Below are positions 60,663 through 64,000 of a stretch of 64,000 bases of DNA, piece after piece. The notes under the pieces are model-generated. The model was not told where the DNA came from. It saw only the letters and a list, made by a program, of their open reading frames with translations, and ran no database searches. The stretch spans positions 1-64,000 of the forward strand of contig CAKKRE010000022.1 of assembly GCA_919902505.1 (NCBI GenBank), read 5' to 3'. Source of the stretch: Nitrospiraceae bacterium. Lineage in GTDB: Bacteria; Nitrospirota; Nitrospiria; Nitrospirales; Nitrospiraceae. The position numbers were made by a program, and so were the translations under genes. How positions within the stretch are numbered: the first letter of the stretch is position 1; each line of letters begins with the position of its first letter.

Positions 60663-60739
60663 GGGCCCATAGCTCAGGTGGTTAGAGCGGCTGACTCATA
60701 ATCAGCTGGTCCTAGGTTCAAGTCCTAGTGGGCCCACCA
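60663..60739 (+). tRNA. tRNA with CAT anticodon, probable tRNA-Ile2 (lysidine-modified)
   Basis: GGGCCCATAGCTCAGGTGGTTAGAGCGGCTGACTCATAATCAGCTGGTCCTAGGTTCAAGTCCTAGTGGGCCCACCA; CTCATAA loop as in ileX. Confidence 0.92.
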
Positions 60740-60816
60740 GCTTGAGCGCCTCACGATGAATTCGGTGCGAACGGTGTCCGATCGACATCGGTATCGCATA
60801 ACCCCCAAGGAGCCCG

Positions 60817-61593
60817 TTGAACCTACAGCTTTCCCCCCTCATTGAATTGCAAAAACTCGATCTTCGGATCGCCGATCTGAAGGAACAACGGCGAAAAATC
60901 CCCGAGCGGCTTGAAGAAAATGAGGCGCCCCTTCGGGAGGCGAGACGGTTGTTCCAGGAGGCGTCCGCTTCTGTCGACGTGCTGGTGAAGGATCGCCGTG
61001 GCCACGAGAAGGATCTCGAGGCGCATGAGGATCGTATCGCCAAAATGAAAGACCGCGCCGCCCAATTAAAAACGAACCAGGAATACCAGGCGCATCTCTT
61101 CGAAGTGGAACTTGCCAATAAGAAGAGGGGCGAGATTGAAGAGGAAATTCTGCTGGCGATGGAGCAGGTCGAGCAGACGCAGCGAACCATCGTCGATGTG
61201 CAGGCACGGCTGAAGGAGTCCGAAGTCCTTTTCACGAAAGAGAAGGCAAAGCTGGACGAGAAGGACCGGGTGCTTGCCACCGAGCTGGCCGAATTAGAGG
61301 TCAAGCAAAAGCACCTGTCGGGACAAGTTGAGAAATCACTCCTGGCTCGATACAACAAGCTGAAAACCACGAGGAAAGAGCAGGCGCTGGCACTCATCAA
61401 GGACGGCATTTGCGTAGGGTGTCGTCTCCAATTACCGCCGCAGTTAGTTTCCCAGGTTAAGCGTGGAGACGATGTCCATACCTGCCCCTATTGCTACCGG
61501 ATGTTGTATTGGGAAGGGGACCAGGCCGCTGAGGTGAAGGGGGCCGTGGATCACGATCAGGTTAAGAATCTGGAAGTCGGTGAATCCTTCTAG
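60817..61593 (+). CDS. Coiled-coil / C4 zinc-ribbon domain protein
   Basis: Long coiled coil then CVGCRLQLPPQLVSQVKRGDDVHTCPYCYRMLYW; likely TTG start. Confidence 0.85.
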   Translation: MNLQLSPLIELQKLDLRIADLKEQRRKIPERLEENEAPLREARRLFQEASASVDVLVKDRRGHEKDLEAHEDRIAKMKDRAAQLKTNQEYQAHLFEVELANKKRGEIEEEILLAMEQVEQTQRTIVDVQARLKESEVLFTKEKAKLDEKDRVLATELAELEVKQKHLSGQVEKSLLARYNKLKTTRKEQALALIKDGICVGCRLQLPPQLVSQVKRGDDVHTCPYCYRMLYWEGDQAAEVKGAVDHDQVKNLEVGESF

Positions 61594-62249
61594 GCTTCTC
61601 CCAGGACCTGCCTCGTTGTCTTGAAGTGCAGCTTGGCGACGGTCCCTAGCCGGTCACGCCCGTATTTCTTGACCACCATTCGCCCGGCCAGTTCCACGGC
61701 AGCCGACGCGCCCTTGGGCAGTGTGGTGCTCAGTTCTTGAGAGAGTCGATCGAGGCGCTGAAGAAACTCCGCCCGAGCCAGGATTGAGGCCGCTGCTACA
61801 GCCAGGTCGGACTCCGCCTTCGTCCGCTGAACCAACCGGATCTGTTTTCCCTTTTCTTGCAGTGCATTCACGATCAATCGCTCGTCCCCGAACTGGTCTG
61901 CGATCGCGAGGTCGCACTCGACTTGCTGAAGCAGATTTTCCAGCGCGCGGGCGTGTCCCCAGGCCAAGAGTCGATTCAAATTCTTAATCTTGGCATACAG
62001 CTCGTTGTATCGCTGCGGCCCGATGGCTACGAGGCTATGCGGGCAGAGCAGGCGGATGTCTGGCGCCATCTCAAGAATCCGTCCATCGGAGATTTTCTTG
62101 CTGTCCCGGACCTGCATCAGGGCTAGGTCCTGCTCCAAGGCCGGTGTGACGAACACAGCGGCGATCACTAACGGACCGAAATAGTCCCCCTTGCCGGACT
62201 CGTCGATTCCGATGCGATTGAGCGATGAGAGGCTGGTGGCGGCAGGCAC
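61590..62249 (-). CDS. rnhC: Ribonuclease HIII
   Basis: IGIDESGKGDYFGPLVIAAVFV is the RNase HIII signature; KAESDLAVAAASILAR. Confidence 0.9.
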   Translation of the reverse strand: MPAATSLSSLNRIGIDESGKGDYFGPLVIAAVFVTPALEQDLALMQVRDSKKISDGRILEMAPDIRLLCPHSLVAIGPQRYNELYAKIKNLNRLLAWGHARALENLLQQVECDLAIADQFGDERLIVNALQEKGKQIRLVQRTKAESDLAVAAASILARAEFLQRLDRLSQELSTTLPKGASAAVELAGRMVVKKYGRDRLGTVAKLHFKTTRQVLGEA

Positions 62250-62330
62250 TCGGTGAAACTCCCAGGTAGCAACTGGCCGGGCGGCGCGGTAATCTAGCAG
62301 AGCTCACCGGACTGGTCAATTTGCGGAGGC

Positions 62331-63224
62331 GTGATGGAGGCTCAACGGGAGATGGGCAGGATGCGGACGTCCATGATGCGATCAAACATGCTGTGTCTGG
62401 CAGGCGCTGTGCTCGCGATGCTGCCGACCACAGGCTGCCAAACCAACCCCTACACCGGACGCTGGCAGTTGATGATGATGCCGATGTCTCAGGAAACGCA
62501 GATGGGCGCCCAGGCTTATGCCGAAGTGAAGAATGATCCGAAGATGAAACCGTCGACGGATCCGCGGGAGATCGACCCGGTCAAGCGGGTCGCCGCGCGG
62601 GTGATCGAGGCCGCCAAGCGATCCAAATACAGCGAGATGGCGAATCAATTCGAGTGGGAAGTGACCGTCATCAAGGATGACAAGACAATGAACGCGTTTG
62701 CGTTGCCGGGCGGAAAGATCGCCGTCTACACCGGTATTTTCCCGGTGGCCAGGACCGAGGCCGGACTGGCGGCCGTGATGGGCCATGAGGTCGTGCATGC
62801 GTTGGCACGGCACGGCGGGGAACGGATGAGTCAGAATACCTTGGCGCAGACGACACTGCAGGCGATCGGCATCGCGCTCGGCGTGAGTGGCGCCAATCCG
62901 GTGGTTTCGCAAGGAGCGATGGCAGCATTGGGTGTCGGTGCACAAGTCGGGGTGTTGCTCCCGTTCAGCCGCAAGCATGAGTCGGAGGCCGACTATGTCG
63001 GCGTGTTGCTCGCAGCGGATGCCGGGTACGATCCACGGGAATCGATTCAGCTGTGGACGCGAATGGGCGAACTGTCCGGCGGTAAATCGGCGTCGGAATT
63101 CATGTCGACCCACCCCAGCCACGAGACGAGAATCGAACAGCTGGAGGAATGGATGGCGGAGGCCATGCCGATCTATCAGTCGAAGCCACCGGCGCCCAAC
63201 CACGAGCTTCCAGCGTTGCGTTAG
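62331..63224 (+). CDS. M48-family metallopeptidase lipoprotein (LoiP/YggG-like)
   Basis: VMGHEVVHALARHGGERMSQ HExxH, SRKHESEADYVGVLLAADAGYDP; LPTTGC lipobox. Confidence 0.93.
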   Translation: MMEAQREMGRMRTSMMRSNMLCLAGAVLAMLPTTGCQTNPYTGRWQLMMMPMSQETQMGAQAYAEVKNDPKMKPSTDPREIDPVKRVAARVIEAAKRSKYSEMANQFEWEVTVIKDDKTMNAFALPGGKIAVYTGIFPVARTEAGLAAVMGHEVVHALARHGGERMSQNTLAQTTLQAIGIALGVSGANPVVSQGAMAALGVGAQVGVLLPFSRKHESEADYVGVLLAADAGYDPRESIQLWTRMGELSGGKSASEFMSTHPSHETRIEQLEEWMAEAMPIYQSKPPAPNHELPALR

Positions 63225-63277
63225 TGCCGGAGGGCTCGCCGCTTGAATCCCTATTGGGCGGCTCGTATACTTTCGTT

Positions 63278-63718
63278 GCGCGCTGGGGGGACACGGGTGC
63301 TCGCTCGTTGAGCGTGCTCGACGGGAGGAAAGTCCGGACTCCAAGGGCAAGGACGCTGGATAACGTCCAGGCGGAGCGATCCGACACCAGCACCACAGAG
63401 AACAAACCGCCGATGGCCGGTGCGGGAGACTTCGGTCGATTGCGCCGGCTCAGGTAAGGGTGAAACGGTGGGGTAAGAGCCCACCGCGGTGATGGCGACA
63501 TCAACGGCACGGTAAGCGTCGTCCGGAGCAAGACCAAATAGGGGAACGCCTGTGGGCTCGCGAGAGCTCGGCAGAAAGGCCGGCCCGGCCGAGGTTCCCG
63601 GGTAGGTTGCTTGAGGCTCGAGGTAACTTGAGTCCCAGAGAAATGATCACCCCCGTGTGAGCGCAAGCGTCACGCGGGACAGAATCCGGCTTATAGGGTT
63701 TCTCCAACGCGCTTTTTT
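63278..63718 (+). ncRNA. rnpB: RNase P RNA (class A)
   Basis: GACGGGAGGAAAGTCCGGACTCC and AGAATCCGGCTTAT conserved regions; P1 helix GCGCGCTGGGG/CTCCAACGCGC; ends in TTTTTT. Confidence 0.93.
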
Positions 63719-63967
63719 AATCGCTTCACGCAGCTCTCCGCCGGTCACCTTGCCGGAGAACGTTTCCCGATCATTGATCAACAGCACCGGTACGCGGTCG
63801 CTGTATTGCTTGCGGAGGCGCTCGTCACTGTCGATATCGACTGTGATGAGCTCAAAGGGAAGGTCTTGCTGCACTTGCCTGGCCACCCGAGTGACCACCC
63901 GACAGAGATGGCATTCATGGCGGGACATAATCGTGACGCGTAGAGGATTCATAGGCAACAGGATCAA
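63647..63967 (-). CDS. Glutaredoxin-like (DUF836-type) protein
   Basis: MSRHECHLCRVVTRVARQVQQDLPFELITVDIDSDERLRKQYSDRVPVLLIN; CxxC. Confidence 0.85.
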   Translation of the reverse strand: MILLPMNPLRVTIMSRHECHLCRVVTRVARQVQQDLPFELITVDIDSDERLRKQYSDRVPVLLINDRETFSGKVTGGELREAIKKARWRNPISRILSRVTLALTRG

Positions 63968-64000
63968 TGGGTCGTGAGACTCCCTATACCACGTGGCATG

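Noticed and set aside
62382-63350. 322-aa reverse ORF
   Set aside because: Antisense to the M48 peptidase and the 5' part of rnpB.

Overview
The window looks like a chromosomal segment from a Nitrospira-type (Nitrospirota) bacterium, inferred from gene content: a UBact/Pup-type proteasome locus, a five-gene 2-oxoacid:ferredoxin oxidoreductase cluster, and general protein flavour. No database search was run. Main blocks, left to right: (1) 1-1.55 kb, IS630 fragment plus a degenerate IS with intact ends and a CTAG target duplication. (2) 1.7-8.5 kb (-), a dedicated sortase locus: OmpA-like protein, VIT/VWA sortase target ending in LPRTA-TM-RR, sortase, and two GT87-like membrane proteins. (3) 9-13 kb, an accessory island with a DUF4160/HTH pair, two HigBA modules, a 21-bp perfect inverted repeat, a 153-bp perfect direct repeat (3' end of a methyltransferase gene) and gene remnants. 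(4) 12.8-20.1 kb (-), methyltransferase, CHASE2-sigma54 activator, TPR protein, HIT protein. (5) 20.2-29.5 kb (+), HD protein, YjbQ, HtrA, then ARC/Mpa, Dop, UBact, PrcB, PrcA, PafA. (6) 31.5-37.3 kb (+), a 911-aa fusion of two PilZ domains, a LuxD-like acyltransferase/thioesterase and a SAM methyltransferase, followed by a large histidine kinase with a duplicated membrane sensor module. (7) 38.4-39.1 kb, frameshifted class II aldolase, then tRNA-Asn. (8) 39.6-43.5 kb (-), the OFOR cluster. (9) 45-60.5 kb (+), rho, rpmE, prfA, prmC, murA, his operon (hisGDBH-lipoprotein-AF-IE), hinT-like, dnaG, rpoD. (10) tRNA-Ile(CAU), Zn-ribbon protein, RNase HIII, M48 protease, RNase P RNA. The strongest candidates for an unusual system are the PilZ-PilZ-LuxD-methyltransferase fusion with its kinase, and the complete UBact-proteasome locus.
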